A stretch of 44,147 nucleotides of DNA. Origin: Flavobacteriaceae bacterium CRH. Lineage in GTDB: Bacteria; Bacteroidota; Bacteroidia; Flavobacteriales; Flavobacteriaceae. Below are positions 9,310 through 17,380 of this stretch, one piece after another. The DNA is taken from contig LMAJ01000033.1 in assembly GCA_001507425.1 (NCBI GenBank), positions 1 through 44,147 on the forward strand, read 5' to 3'. Position numbers and translations under genes: made by a program. The first letter of the stretch is position 1, and the number at the start of each line of letters is the position of its first letter. Below the pieces are notes generated by a model. That model made no database searches and was not told the DNA's origin. It saw only the letters and a list, made by a program, of their open reading frames with translations.

Positions 9310-9371
9310 GGAAAGGTTAAAATGAGCAACCAAAAACCTTCCCTAAAACAGTCAGGATTTTGCTGTTTTAA
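9310..9371. other. Two tandem stem-loops in the mob upstream region
   Basis: AAGGTT (9313-9318) pairs with AACCTT (9335-9340). It is followed by TAAAACAG (9344-9351) pairing with CTGTTTTA (9363-9370). They lie in the 640-bp non-coding stretch between the 96-aa gene and mobA and may be terminator or transfer-region structures. Confidence 0.35.
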
Positions 9372-9679
9372 AATTGGTTTATTGCTTTGAAAGAGCACGT
9401 TTTTCAATCTAAGATTCGGGCCACAAATTGGCATAATTGCTACCCAGTTATAATAGTTCTGAATTTTATGCAGTGTGCACTTTCCTTGCGTTCTAAAATA
9501 AAAGTCAAACCGATTTTATAAAAGGATATTGAAACTTTAATGACTCAATGAATACAGCATTGAATTTCCGGAATACCACAATAAGTACAGCAAATAGTAT
9601 AAAAGAAGTCTGTAAAAGAGAAATTTAAGTTCTGAGTATTTTGGAAACATAGGAATATCCGAAAGACATTTAAACTATC

Positions 9680-9790
9680 AGCAGGATTGCAACGTTCCTG
9701 CAATCGGCAAGATGTCCTGTTGTTAAACAACAGCCTTCTTGCTGCTCTACACTCGGGACTCGTTAGCAGTGATACTGGAAGAATAAAAAG
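9680..9790. other. Probable origin of transfer (oriT)
   Basis: Two perfect inverted repeats lie close together. GATTGCA (9685-9691) pairs with TGCAATC (9699-9705), 7-nt loop. CTGTTGTT (9717-9724) pairs with AACAACAG (9726-9733) around one A. They are followed by non-coding, mixed-composition sequence up to mobA at 9816. Origins of transfer in Bacteroidota elements usually lie just upstream of the relaxase operon and contain such inverted repeats. The nic site cannot be placed by eye. Confidence 0.55.
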
Positions 9791-9815
9791 AGCTTGATAA
9801 TAATGAAAAAGAGAG

Positions 9816-10211
9816 ATGATGAAAAGAGAAAATTCAAACAGAACACGCATTGTCGGGTTACGTTTTACACCCGAAGAGTATGCGAAAATTGAGAAAAAAT
9901 GGAAAGCGAGTACTTGCCGCAAGCTTAGCGATTACATTCGCAGGCACCTATTTGGCAAATCTATAAACACCACGTACAGGAATCAGTCTTTGGATGATAT
10001 GATCCATGAAATGACCCAGTTGTTCAGGCAATTAAATGGCATTGGAAACAACTTCAATCAGGCGGTAAAAAAACTGCATACACTAAATCAAATTCAAGAA
10101 TTCAAGGTATGGATTATAAGTGCTGAACTGGATAAAAAAATCCTTTTTGACAAGATGGATGAAATCAAAATATACATCCAGAAAATCTCGGAAAAATGGT
10201 TGCGATCATAA
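9816..10211 (+). CDS. mobA: Mobilization accessory protein MobA-like (ribbon-helix-helix)
   Basis: A 131-aa relaxosome accessory protein. The N-terminal half has the pattern of MobC/MobA-type ribbon-helix-helix proteins: RIVGLRFTPEEYAKIEKK, then KLSDYIRRHLFG. The helical part has NGIGNNFNQAVKKLH, which is typical of this family (LN.iGnN.NQ..k). It would bind oriT just upstream and recruit the relaxase. Two adjacent ATG codons (9816, 9819) follow an AGAGAG purine tract. The stop overlaps the relaxase start by 16 bp, so the two are translationally coupled. The name follows the MobA-MobB-MobC set of flavobacterial conjugative elements. Confidence 0.85.
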   Translation: MMKRENSNRTRIVGLRFTPEEYAKIEKKWKASTCRKLSDYIRRHLFGKSINTTYRNQSLDDMIHEMTQLFRQLNGIGNNFNQAVKKLHTLNQIQEFKVWIISAELDKKILFDKMDEIKIYIQKISEKWLRS

Positions 10212-11500
10212 AAACAGGATACGCTATCCAAAAGGTTTTCTACTACAATGAAAACAAAGTAAAAGAAAATGTAGCAGAGTGTATAGGTGCCGGAAATTAT
10301 CCTATTGATGTTGATAAAATGGGACCTACTGTAAAACTGAACCGATTTTTAAAACAGCTGGAACTAAATGAAAATGTAAAACGAAACAGTGTACATATTT
10401 CGATCAACTTTGATCCGTCAGAAAATTATTCCAAGGAAAAATTAATGGCTGTTGCTGATTCGTATATGGAAAAAATCGGATTTAGCCAGCAGCCTTATCT
10501 GGTATATCAGCATCATGATTCCGGACATCCGCACATCCATCTAATATCCATAAATGTTCAAAGGGATGGTACACGAATTGACATGCAAAATATTGGTAAA
10601 AACCGATCTGAACCGGCAAGAAAAGAAATCGAAGAAAGCTTTGGACTTGTTAAGGCGCAAGAGAATAAAAACAGTCTGGATTTCCAGATCAAACCAATCA
10701 CGTCAGGAAAGATTCAATACGGGCGAAGCGAATCAAAAAAGGCTATTACAAATGTACTGGGTCAGGTACTTTCATCATATAAATATACCAGCCTTCCGCA
10801 GCTCAATGCCGTACTCAAACAATACAATGTTTTAGCAGACCGGGGCAATGAAGATTCAAGAATGTTTAAAGCAAAAGGTTTAATGTACCGGATACTCGAT
10901 GAAAATGGAAAACCTATTGGTGTACCCATAAAAGCCAGTCTTTTTTCCAACAAGCCTACACTGAAATTTTTAGAAGAAAAATTCGCATCCAATACCACAA
11001 ATCAAGTCTCCGATATAAGAAGGGTGAAAAACGCCATTGATATGGCATTTTTCAAAGCGCAAATATCCATCACAGAATTAGTTCAGCTACTGGAAAAAGA
11101 GGGTATCAATACTGTTTTTAGAAAAAACGCAGAAGGTTTACTTTACGGTATTACCTACGTTGACCATACCACAAAATGTGTTTTTAATGGAAGTACACTC
11201 GGTAAACAATACAGTGCCAAAGCAATACAGGAAAGGTGTACGTCAATTAATCAGGAAGAACAAAAAATGCCAAATTTGGTTGGTGAAAAATTACACGAAA
11301 TCAAATTTGAAACACCGAAATCGGAAATTATGGCATCGCTTTTTGGAGATGATTTCAGGGATAACAAATACATAGGATCCAGCATGATAATGGAACAATT
11401 AGCAGAGATGCTCACGCAAGCTGAACAGACATCTAATTACCTTCCATACGAGCTGAAAAACAAAAAGAAAAAAAGAAAAGGACAGTCTAATAATCGATAA
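10196..11500 (+). CDS. mobB: Relaxase/mobilization nuclease (MobB)
   Basis: A 434-aa relaxase that nicks oriT and leads the DNA strand into the recipient. The metal-binding histidine motif is clear at residues 106-115: HHDSGHPHIH, followed by a strand (LISINVQRDG). Upstream is KRNSVHISINFDPSE. The N-terminal tyrosines (Tyr9 in KTGYAI and YY around 17) are candidates for the nicking residue. The C-terminal third is basic and ends in a lysine-rich tail. It overlaps mobA by 16 bp and is followed 11 bp later by the coupling protein. The length fits MOBP-like relaxases of Bacteroidota elements. Confidence 0.9.
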   Translation: MVAIIKTGYAIQKVFYYNENKVKENVAECIGAGNYPIDVDKMGPTVKLNRFLKQLELNENVKRNSVHISINFDPSENYSKEKLMAVADSYMEKIGFSQQPYLVYQHHDSGHPHIHLISINVQRDGTRIDMQNIGKNRSEPARKEIEESFGLVKAQENKNSLDFQIKPITSGKIQYGRSESKKAITNVLGQVLSSYKYTSLPQLNAVLKQYNVLADRGNEDSRMFKAKGLMYRILDENGKPIGVPIKASLFSNKPTLKFLEEKFASNTTNQVSDIRRVKNAIDMAFFKAQISITELVQLLEKEGINTVFRKNAEGLLYGITYVDHTTKCVFNGSTLGKQYSAKAIQERCTSINQEEQKMPNLVGEKLHEIKFETPKSEIMASLFGDDFRDNKYIGSSMIMEQLAEMLTQAEQTSNYLPYELKNKKKKRKGQSNNR

Positions 11501-11511
11501 AACTTAAAATT

Positions 11512-13500
11512 ATGGCTATGCAGACAGGAGAAAACGAACAGGCACTGAGAAAGATCTTGGATATGACAAGACTCATCAGTATTATTATTTTAGTAATCCA
11601 TTTTTATTATTACTGTTATGCAGCCTTTTGGGAGTGGCATCTGGTTAGTGGGTTCAGTGATAAAATTATGGGCAACATATACCATACAGGACTATTCAGT
11701 AATTTTCATAAGTCCAAACTCTTTGCACTGGGATTTTTAATAATCTCACTACTTGGAGCTAAAGGCAGAAAAGATGAAAAACTGAATTACAAAACAGCTT
11801 TTGCTTATATAATTACAGGCATTCTGATTTACTTTATAAGTTATCTTTCACTATACCTGAAAATAGAATTAATGCTCGCTGCAATTGCCTACATGACCAT
11901 TACTTCCAGTGGCTTTCTTCTGATGCTTTCCGGCGGTACATTATTATCCAGAATTATAAAAAACAGGCTCAACAGCAAGGATATTTTTAATACCGAAAAT
12001 GAAACTTTCCCCCAGGAAGAAAGGTTACTGGAAAATGAATATTCCATCAACCTTCCCGCCCGATACCATTTAAAGGATAAGATAAGGGACAGTTGGATAA
12101 ACATCATAAATCCTTTTCGGGGGTTGCTGGTTTCCGGTACTCCCGGCTCCGGGAAATCCTATTTTGTCATACGCCATGTCATTACCCAGCACATCCGTAA
12201 ACAATTCACCATGTTTGTATATGATTTCAAGTTTGATGACCTGACCACAATTGTCTATAATACCTGGCTTAAATACAAGCACCTCTATCCGAAACTACCT
12301 CAGTTTTATGTCATTAATTTTGATGACCTGACCCGGACCAACAGATGTAATCCTTTAGAGCCATCTGGCATGAGTGACATTACGGATGCTTCCGAATCGG
12401 CACGTACTATTTTGCTCGGACTCAACAGGGAATGGATAAAAAGACAAGGTGATTTTTTTGTAGAATCACCCATTAATTTTCTATCGTCCATAATATGGTA
12501 TTTGCGAAAATATAAAGACGGTGAATTCTGTACGCTTCCCCATGTAATTGAACTCATGCAGGAAGATTACGATAGTCTCTTTACCTTGCTCAGAACCGAA
12601 AAAGAAATCGAAGTGCTCATTAATCCCTTTGTGAATGCCTATTTAAATAGCGTAATGGATCAGTTGGAGGGTCAAATTGCTTCTGCAAAAATTGCCATGG
12701 CACGGCTTTCCTCTCCACAATTGTATTATGTTTTATCGGGCAGCGATTTCACATTGGATATCAATAATCCGGACGAACCGAAAATCGTTTGTATGGGTAA
12801 TAACCCCCAGAAAATCCAGATATATGGAGCTGTGTTGTCACTTTATGTAAACCGATTGGTTAAACAAGTGAACAAAAAAAACAAACAGAAAAGCAGCCTT
12901 ATATTCGACGAATTTCCAACAATCTACCTCAACAATATGGACAGTTTGATTGCTACTGCCAGAAGCAATAAAGTAGCAACTTGTTTGGGTATTCAGGATT
13001 TTAGCCAATTGCGTAAAGACTATGGACGGGAACAGGCTGATGTGATTATGAATATTGTTGGGAACTTAGTCAGCGGACAGGTTACAGGTGATACTGCCAA
13101 ACAATTATCAGAGCGTTTTGGGAAAATTATGCAGGACAGGGAAAGCCTTTCCATCAATAGCGGAGATACTTCAATCAGTCGGTCCAAACAATTAGAATCT
13201 GCTGTACCACCGTCCAAAATTTCCGGACTTAGTTCCGGTGAATTCGTGGGTATGGTAGCCGATGACCCTGATTGTAAAATAGAACTTAAAACTTTTCATT
13301 CTGAAATAGTAAATGACCATGAAGCATTGAAAAAAGAACAAGATAATTATGTCGACATTCCAGTTATCCGTAAAGTAGACAATTCAATGGTGCAGCGCAA
13401 TTATCTGCAGATAAAAAAGGATATCAAGGATATTATTTATGCTGAAAAGGAAAGATTGTTAAATAATCCTGAATTGAAGCATTTAATCATTAACAAATAA
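11512..13500 (+). CDS. mobC: Type IV coupling protein (MobC/TraG/VirD4-like, YWFCY N-terminus)
   Basis: A 662-aa membrane ATPase that links the relaxosome to the mating channel. The first 145 residues hold several hydrophobic segments, beginning with the YWFCY-type region (HFYYYCYAAFWEW). Walker A is GTPGSGKS (209-216) and Walker B is SLIFDEF with Asp466/Glu467. The region around VATCLGIQDFSQL and SGQVTGDTAKQLS is typical of TraG-like proteins. It completes mobABC. No tra genes for the mating channel are in the window, so the element needs helper functions or the rest lies elsewhere. Confidence 0.92.
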   Translation: MAMQTGENEQALRKILDMTRLISIIILVIHFYYYCYAAFWEWHLVSGFSDKIMGNIYHTGLFSNFHKSKLFALGFLIISLLGAKGRKDEKLNYKTAFAYIITGILIYFISYLSLYLKIELMLAAIAYMTITSSGFLLMLSGGTLLSRIIKNRLNSKDIFNTENETFPQEERLLENEYSINLPARYHLKDKIRDSWINIINPFRGLLVSGTPGSGKSYFVIRHVITQHIRKQFTMFVYDFKFDDLTTIVYNTWLKYKHLYPKLPQFYVINFDDLTRTNRCNPLEPSGMSDITDASESARTILLGLNREWIKRQGDFFVESPINFLSSIIWYLRKYKDGEFCTLPHVIELMQEDYDSLFTLLRTEKEIEVLINPFVNAYLNSVMDQLEGQIASAKIAMARLSSPQLYYVLSGSDFTLDINNPDEPKIVCMGNNPQKIQIYGAVLSLYVNRLVKQVNKKNKQKSSLIFDEFPTIYLNNMDSLIATARSNKVATCLGIQDFSQLRKDYGREQADVIMNIVGNLVSGQVTGDTAKQLSERFGKIMQDRESLSINSGDTSISRSKQLESAVPPSKISGLSSGEFVGMVADDPDCKIELKTFHSEIVNDHEALKKEQDNYVDIPVIRKVDNSMVQRNYLQIKKDIKDIIYAEKERLLNNPELKHLIINK

Positions 13501-13888
13501 TTCTAATGCTATAAAAGATCTTACAACTCTCTATTTTTAAAAAATATATGGGCTTGGACTTATTGCTATAAACTCGATAAAAGTAAAAGAAATGAAGCAG
13601 GTTAGAAATTCAAACGAAAATATATTTGCTTGCCATGCATGAAGCAGTGATAGGCATCAAAATAAATTACTGTATATAAAAGAATATTCCCACACGCTCT
13701 TAAAGCAGAAAATTTATCTTTAAGGGAGATGCCATCAGCAAACAAAAATTGCAACATTACAGGAATCACAGACTAAAACCTAATATCAAGATTAAATACA
13801 AAATCCTTTTTTTTGAGCCGGATATTTATCCAGATTTTGGAAGATAAATAGCATCATTAGCCACGCCAATTTTTATAAAAAAACAAAA
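13501..13888. other. Non-coding stretch after mobC
   Basis: No convincing gene is seen on either strand. It contains GCCGGATA (13817-13824) within the small palindrome GGATATTTATCC. The same octamer recurs at 16038 and 16070 on the other side of the ATPase cassette. Confidence 0.4.
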
Positions 13889-13921
13889 AACACTTCATTG
13901 TTTTTAACGCAATGAAGTGTT
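13889..13921 (-). terminator. Strong intrinsic terminator of the ATPase/EIK operon
   Basis: A perfect 12-bp stem (AACACTTCATTG / CAATGAAGTGTT) has a 9-nt loop. On the minus strand it is followed by TTTTTTGTTTTTTT. It lies 14 bp after the stop codon of the gene ending at 13935. Confidence 0.88.
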
Positions 13922-13934
13922 CTTCAATTTTATT

Positions 13935-14549
13935 TTAATCTACAGTAAAATTAGTTTGGACCTTTAACTCAACACCAATTTTATCTTTTAAAATCTTCTT
14001 TTGTATCATTTCTGATTGATGTGTACGAAAGAATGACTTATTTGAAACAATTGGCTCAATAATTATATGAGAAAGATTTGGATGATGCTCTTTAAAACTT
14101 AAGATAGTTTCTTCAAATTTTCTTCTTGCGTCAATCAGCCAGTCACCTTTTGGACGATTTTTAATTTCAAAAAACAATATCCATTCATCATCTTTATATA
14201 AAAAACCTTCACACCTTTTTATTATCCCTCTGTCAATTGTATTTACGTTATCGGAAGAAAATTCATTAATACTGCTATTGTCATCGCTAACATCATAAGT
14301 TCCAGTCCTGAATATATCCAGACAGTAGTCAATTGCTTTATATTTAATTTCTATATTTTTTGGATTTTCAATCGTAAAATCCCATTGATTTTCATTGTCT
14401 AATAAAACAATTGCAGGTATGCGTGTATTTGCATTTGCATCACTTATCCCAAAGCGATCATTGGAAAAAGGAAAATGACATTGAATAGATTCGGTTTGAC
14501 AATTACCAACTTGATTATTACAAGGCACTGAAAAAAAGTTTATTGGCAT
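13935..14549 (-). CDS. Uncharacterised 204-aa protein with a nuclease-like EIK motif, partner of the ATPase
   Basis: A cytosolic protein that I do not recognise by name. The N-terminus has three cysteines (10, 17, 24). The centre has CEGFLYKDDEWILFFEIKNR. Glu114, then the hydrophobic strand ending in Glu128-Ile-Lys130, and RRKFEET at 142-148 resemble a PD-(D/E)xK nuclease core (E..ExK..helix). This is my reading by eye, not a database match. The start overlaps the ATPase stop by 10 bp, so the two proteins are probably made together and interact. The strong terminator after it makes a two-gene operon. By analogy with ATPase-plus-nuclease defence pairs (Septu, Gabija, PARIS) it would be the effector. 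Confidence 0.65.
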   Translation of the reverse strand: MPINFFSVPCNNQVGNCQTESIQCHFPFSNDRFGISDANANTRIPAIVLLDNENQWDFTIENPKNIEIKYKAIDYCLDIFRTGTYDVSDDNSSINEFSSDNVNTIDRGIIKRCEGFLYKDDEWILFFEIKNRPKGDWLIDARRKFEETILSFKEHHPNLSHIIIEPIVSNKSFFRTHQSEMIQKKILKDKIGVELKVQTNFTVD

Positions 14550-15769
14550 AATTCGTCTTCGATATCTAATAAGTTAGAAAAAAGTTCATTTGATTCTGCA
14601 AGAACATCGTTCAGATAGTTTTTGTCTGAAGGAAGACCTTTGTAAGTTTCCAGTTTTGTAATGATACCATTTGTTTCTTCCAATTGATATACAACTAAAT
14701 TATTTCCATTAATCGTAGAATTTAATGGGACGATTTCATTTAATCTATTTTTTAATTCAGCAGATGATTTTTTAGCTTTATCTTTTAATTTATCTGCTTC
14801 AACAGCCAATGTTAGATAATTTATTAAATACGGACTATGTGTTGTCATTATCAACATATTACTTCCGTTATTATACGCTAATAAACTATTCAATAACAAT
14901 CTTTGTGAACTTGGAAATAAATTCTGTTCGGGTTCTTCAACAATATTGACAAAGTACCTACTGACATATTTTTCATTTATTCTTTTTTCTTTTGTTCGTA
15001 TTGTTTTTTCATCAAGCCCTAACTTATTCAACTCTTTTAATTCATTATTTCTGCGAATAGTTTGATCTGTGCTTAATAATTCCAATAATTTCTTTTCTCC
15101 CTGCTTTACAAATTCAATTAAATATTTTGTTACCCAGTATAATGGTACTATTGAGTGAAAGCCGCTTGACGCATCAGAAAGTTTTAATCGTTTACCCCCA
15201 TCAAATTCGAGATAGTTTTCATCTTCTTTTGGGTCATAAACAACTTTGGTATCGTTTATAGGCAGTTCAATTGGTTTTCCTTTGTGAGAAAGTTGAGCGT
15301 TACGAAATTCAACAGAATAATTTTTTAAGCTTCCAACAATAAGGTCAGAAACCTTGTTGATATTAGTAATTGAACTTAAAAAATTCCGCTCTGCAGGAAC
15401 ATACATAATTTTAGGCTGCTTGACCGATTTATTATTTAGTTTTATTGCAGTAACAGAGTTTTCAGCAAAAACAATATGGTAAGAAACTCCTTTATATTCA
15501 ATCTTTGTATCAGCAAATAAATAATTTTCTATTCTATGAAATTCAATAAGTTCAATAAAATAGTCAAAAGAAATATTACTAGCCTTTACATCTCCTCTTA
15601 CCAATGCTTTCTCTAACCATATAAATGAAGAAATTAACTTTGCTAGTGTACTTTTTCCTGAGCCCTGATTCCCAATAAATACGGTGACTTTGTTTACCTC
15701 AAACCAGCCATCATTATCTTGATAGCCATCTTTAATCGGTCCAAAACTCTTAATTTTTAATTTAATCAT
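14540..15769 (-). CDS. AAA/ABC-type ATPase (AAA_15/AAA_21-like), putative defence sensor
   Basis: A 409-aa SMC/ABC-like ATPase without membrane segments. Walker A is GNQGSGKST (33-41). The ABC-like signature is LSDASSG (197-203). Walker B is FVNIVEEPEQNLFP (273-286), and the switch histidine is His311 in TTHSPYLIN. A charged helical insert between about 220 and 270 could form a short coiled coil. Such ATPases (OLD-, PtuA-, AriA-like) are common sensors in phage defence and are paired with an effector. Here the next gene, overlapping by 10 bp, has an EIK motif. The TOPRIM domain of OLD nucleases is absent. It sits in the cargo bay between mobC and ssb, and is divergent from a HEPN/AbiJ-like gene. 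Confidence 0.8.
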   Translation of the reverse strand: MIKLKIKSFGPIKDGYQDNDGWFEVNKVTVFIGNQGSGKSTLAKLISSFIWLEKALVRGDVKASNISFDYFIELIEFHRIENYLFADTKIEYKGVSYHIVFAENSVTAIKLNNKSVKQPKIMYVPAERNFLSSITNINKVSDLIVGSLKNYSVEFRNAQLSHKGKPIELPINDTKVVYDPKEDENYLEFDGGKRLKLSDASSGFHSIVPLYWVTKYLIEFVKQGEKKLLELLSTDQTIRRNNELKELNKLGLDEKTIRTKEKRINEKYVSRYFVNIVEEPEQNLFPSSQRLLLNSLLAYNNGSNMLIMTTHSPYLINYLTLAVEADKLKDKAKKSSAELKNRLNEIVPLNSTINGNNLVVYQLEETNGIITKLETYKGLPSDKNYLNDVLAESNELFSNLLDIEDELCQ

Positions 15770-16020
15770 TTTTCAAAAGGTAAGTTAAGCAAATTTACAT
15801 AATTTATAAATCAAAAACTAAGAACAATCATCAATGTTATTTACAAAGAACTCTTTGGTTACTTAAATTTTTACGAAATATTATTTACTTAAACTCCATT
15901 TCTTTAGTATAAAATAATCTTTTTCTAAATGTCCAAAATTGGTAAGTGACCAACAGCTACTTATTCTAAACAAATAAAAAAATATTAAAAATCAAGCATT
16001 TATGTTATTTTTGTTGTCGT
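15770..16020. promoter_or_regulatory. Divergent promoter region between the ATPase and HEPN genes
   Basis: AT-rich non-coding DNA. On the plus strand TATTTTTG at 16006-16013 matches the TAnnTTTG box and would give a leader of about 135 nt before the gene at 16155. No clear box was found for the minus-strand operon. Confidence 0.4.
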
Positions 16021-16077
16021 TTCTAAAACCGGATACTGCCGGATAAGAGATTCTTCTATTTTAGAAGTTGCCGGATA
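16021..16077 (+). promoter_or_regulatory. Structured leader with CCGGATA repeats before the HEPN gene
   Basis: Three CCGGATA copies occur (16029, 16039, 16071). TTCTAAAA (16021-16028) can pair with TTTTAGAA (16059-16066). Alternatively CTTCTA (16053-16058) pairs with TAGAAG (16062-16067). The two foldings exclude each other, as in attenuators. It is located just after a -7 like box and about 80 nt before the start codon. Confidence 0.4.
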
Positions 16078-16154
16078 CTTAAATAGAACAGCCTTGAAAA
16101 TATTTTTGTCTTTAAAAACAGTTATTAACGAAACTTTATTAAATCTAAAAAATT

Positions 16155-16964
16155 ATGGACAAAACAGTTATACGAAGACCAGTGTTTGAACCTCATATTT
16201 TAGAGGGTATTTGCAAAACAATTGGGCACACAAATGATGGATTAACGGGTCCGGAAATTGGTCAGACATTACGTAATTGTGATATGATCGATGTAGATCC
16301 TTCAAATACTAAATGGAAAAGATTGTATAATGCATTTGCCCAGTGGCAGAATAAAAATCAATGTTCAAATCATGTCTTAAAATTTATTCAAGTCGCTATG
16401 CAGCCTGTGAGATACATAGGAAAAGAGGCTGTATTTCAAGACAGAAGAATAGAATTAAATAAGAGACTTTCATTCGTTGGATTTGAGTTGACAGAAACTG
16501 GAAAATATAGAAACATTAATAAATCAACTACCATTTCTGAAGCAGAAGAAAGAGCAAATCGCTTCAGGCATAAGTTAGAAACCAGAAATGTTCATCGCTT
16601 TATCTTTGATTATTGCAAAGCTGAGTTATTAGTTGAAAATTATTTTCATTCTGTCTTTGAAGCTGCTAAAAGTATAGCAGACAGAGTACGGGATATTACA
16701 GGGCTTCAAAATGACGGAAATGCCTTGGTGGAAACTGCTTTTTCTACAACAGCTCCGTTAATAAAAATAAACGAGTTACAAAATGATACTGATAGAAGTG
16801 AGCATATCGGATTGTGCAATCTTATCAAGGGCATATTTGGATTAATAAGAAACCCAACTGCTCATGAGCCTAAGATAAAGTTTATCATAACAGAAGACGA
16901 AGCACTTGATGTAATGGGAACAATATCATATATACACAAACGCCTGGATAAAATAATTATTTAG
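16155..16964 (+). CDS. TIGR02391/Ymh-family HEPN protein with AbiJ-like N-terminal domain
   Basis: A 269-aa cytosolic protein. The N-terminal part (about 12-85) has the AbiJ_NTD5-like pattern: GLTGPEIGQTL, then WKRLYNAF and NQCSNHVLKFI. The C-terminal part (about 130-265) is the TIGR02391 (Hypoth_Ymh) domain: LVETAFS, LCNLIKGIFGLIRNPTAHEP. Arg232-x4-His237 is the RX4-6H motif of HEPN ribonucleases. AbiJ-type and HEPN proteins are linked to abortive infection, so an RNA-cleaving toxin or defence effector is likely (inference). It has its own long, structured leader and its own strong terminator 45 bp downstream. It is divergent from the ATPase/EIK pair and may or may not work with it. Confidence 0.78.
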   Translation: MDKTVIRRPVFEPHILEGICKTIGHTNDGLTGPEIGQTLRNCDMIDVDPSNTKWKRLYNAFAQWQNKNQCSNHVLKFIQVAMQPVRYIGKEAVFQDRRIELNKRLSFVGFELTETGKYRNINKSTTISEAEERANRFRHKLETRNVHRFIFDYCKAELLVENYFHSVFEAAKSIADRVRDITGLQNDGNALVETAFSTTAPLIKINELQNDTDRSEHIGLCNLIKGIFGLIRNPTAHEPKIKFIITEDEALDVMGTISYIHKRLDKIII

Positions 16965-17008
16965 TGGCTTCTAAATACTATTGTTTTTCTCTCATAGAAA
17001 TACCTCCT

Positions 17009-17033
17009 AATCTGATACCGAAAGTATCAGATT
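17009..17033 (+). terminator. Intrinsic terminator of the HEPN gene
   Basis: The 10-bp stem AATCTGATAC / GTATCAGATT has a CGAAA loop and is followed by a T run to 17039. It lies 45 bp downstream of the stop at 16964. Confidence 0.9.
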
Positions 17034-17170
17034 TTTTTTGTCTCAAAAAATGCTGCACAAGTCTTCTTTAAGTCTATTTATAATTTACAGATTATTACTA
17101 ATGACCACAGCCTAATTATATTCTAATCAAAGTCCATTAAGTTACTTATAGCTTTCACTCGAAACGGACT

Positions 17171-17296
17171 AAAAGGGCAGCTAAGATAGTGGCTCAAGCA
17201 TGCCCCGTGCGCATAATGGCGGCGCTCCCCTTGCCACCCTTCGGGACTTATAGCACTTACCCATCCTTAAGCCACTGGCATCTTGCTTTCTTTTTT
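17171..17296 (+). other. GC-rich inverted-repeat structure upstream of ssb (candidate structured RNA or DNA site)
   Basis: A left arm at 17171-17199 (key parts AAGAT, AGTGGCT, AAG) matches the complement of a right arm at 17267-17296 (CTTAAGCCACT, ATCTT, CTTT) over about 28 positions with a few mismatches. The 67-nt interior is much richer in G+C than its surroundings (GCCCCGTGCGC, GGCGGCGCTCCCC) and can form inner stems. There is no open frame across it. It is followed by T-rich runs and begins the ssb-DUF932-PRTRC operon, so it may be a leader RNA, a replication or transfer site, or a regulator binding region. Confidence 0.5.
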
Positions 17297-17380
17297 CCCG
17301 TTTTTTCGTTTTGAAAACAATTTTTGTGGGAGCAGGATTAGAGAAAAAGTAAACAGTAGTAATCCTTAAAAATTAAAATT

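Noticed and set aside
9545..9922. 125-codon minus-strand frame across the mob upstream region
   Set aside because: It covers the inverted repeats of the probable oriT and the start of mobA. Its product is rich in Cys and Phe with no protein-like pattern.
16021..16077. Retron or tRNA-like element in the HEPN leader
   Set aside because: There is no reverse transcriptase nearby, and the hairpins cannot form a cloverleaf or the usual msr stems. It is kept only as a structured leader.
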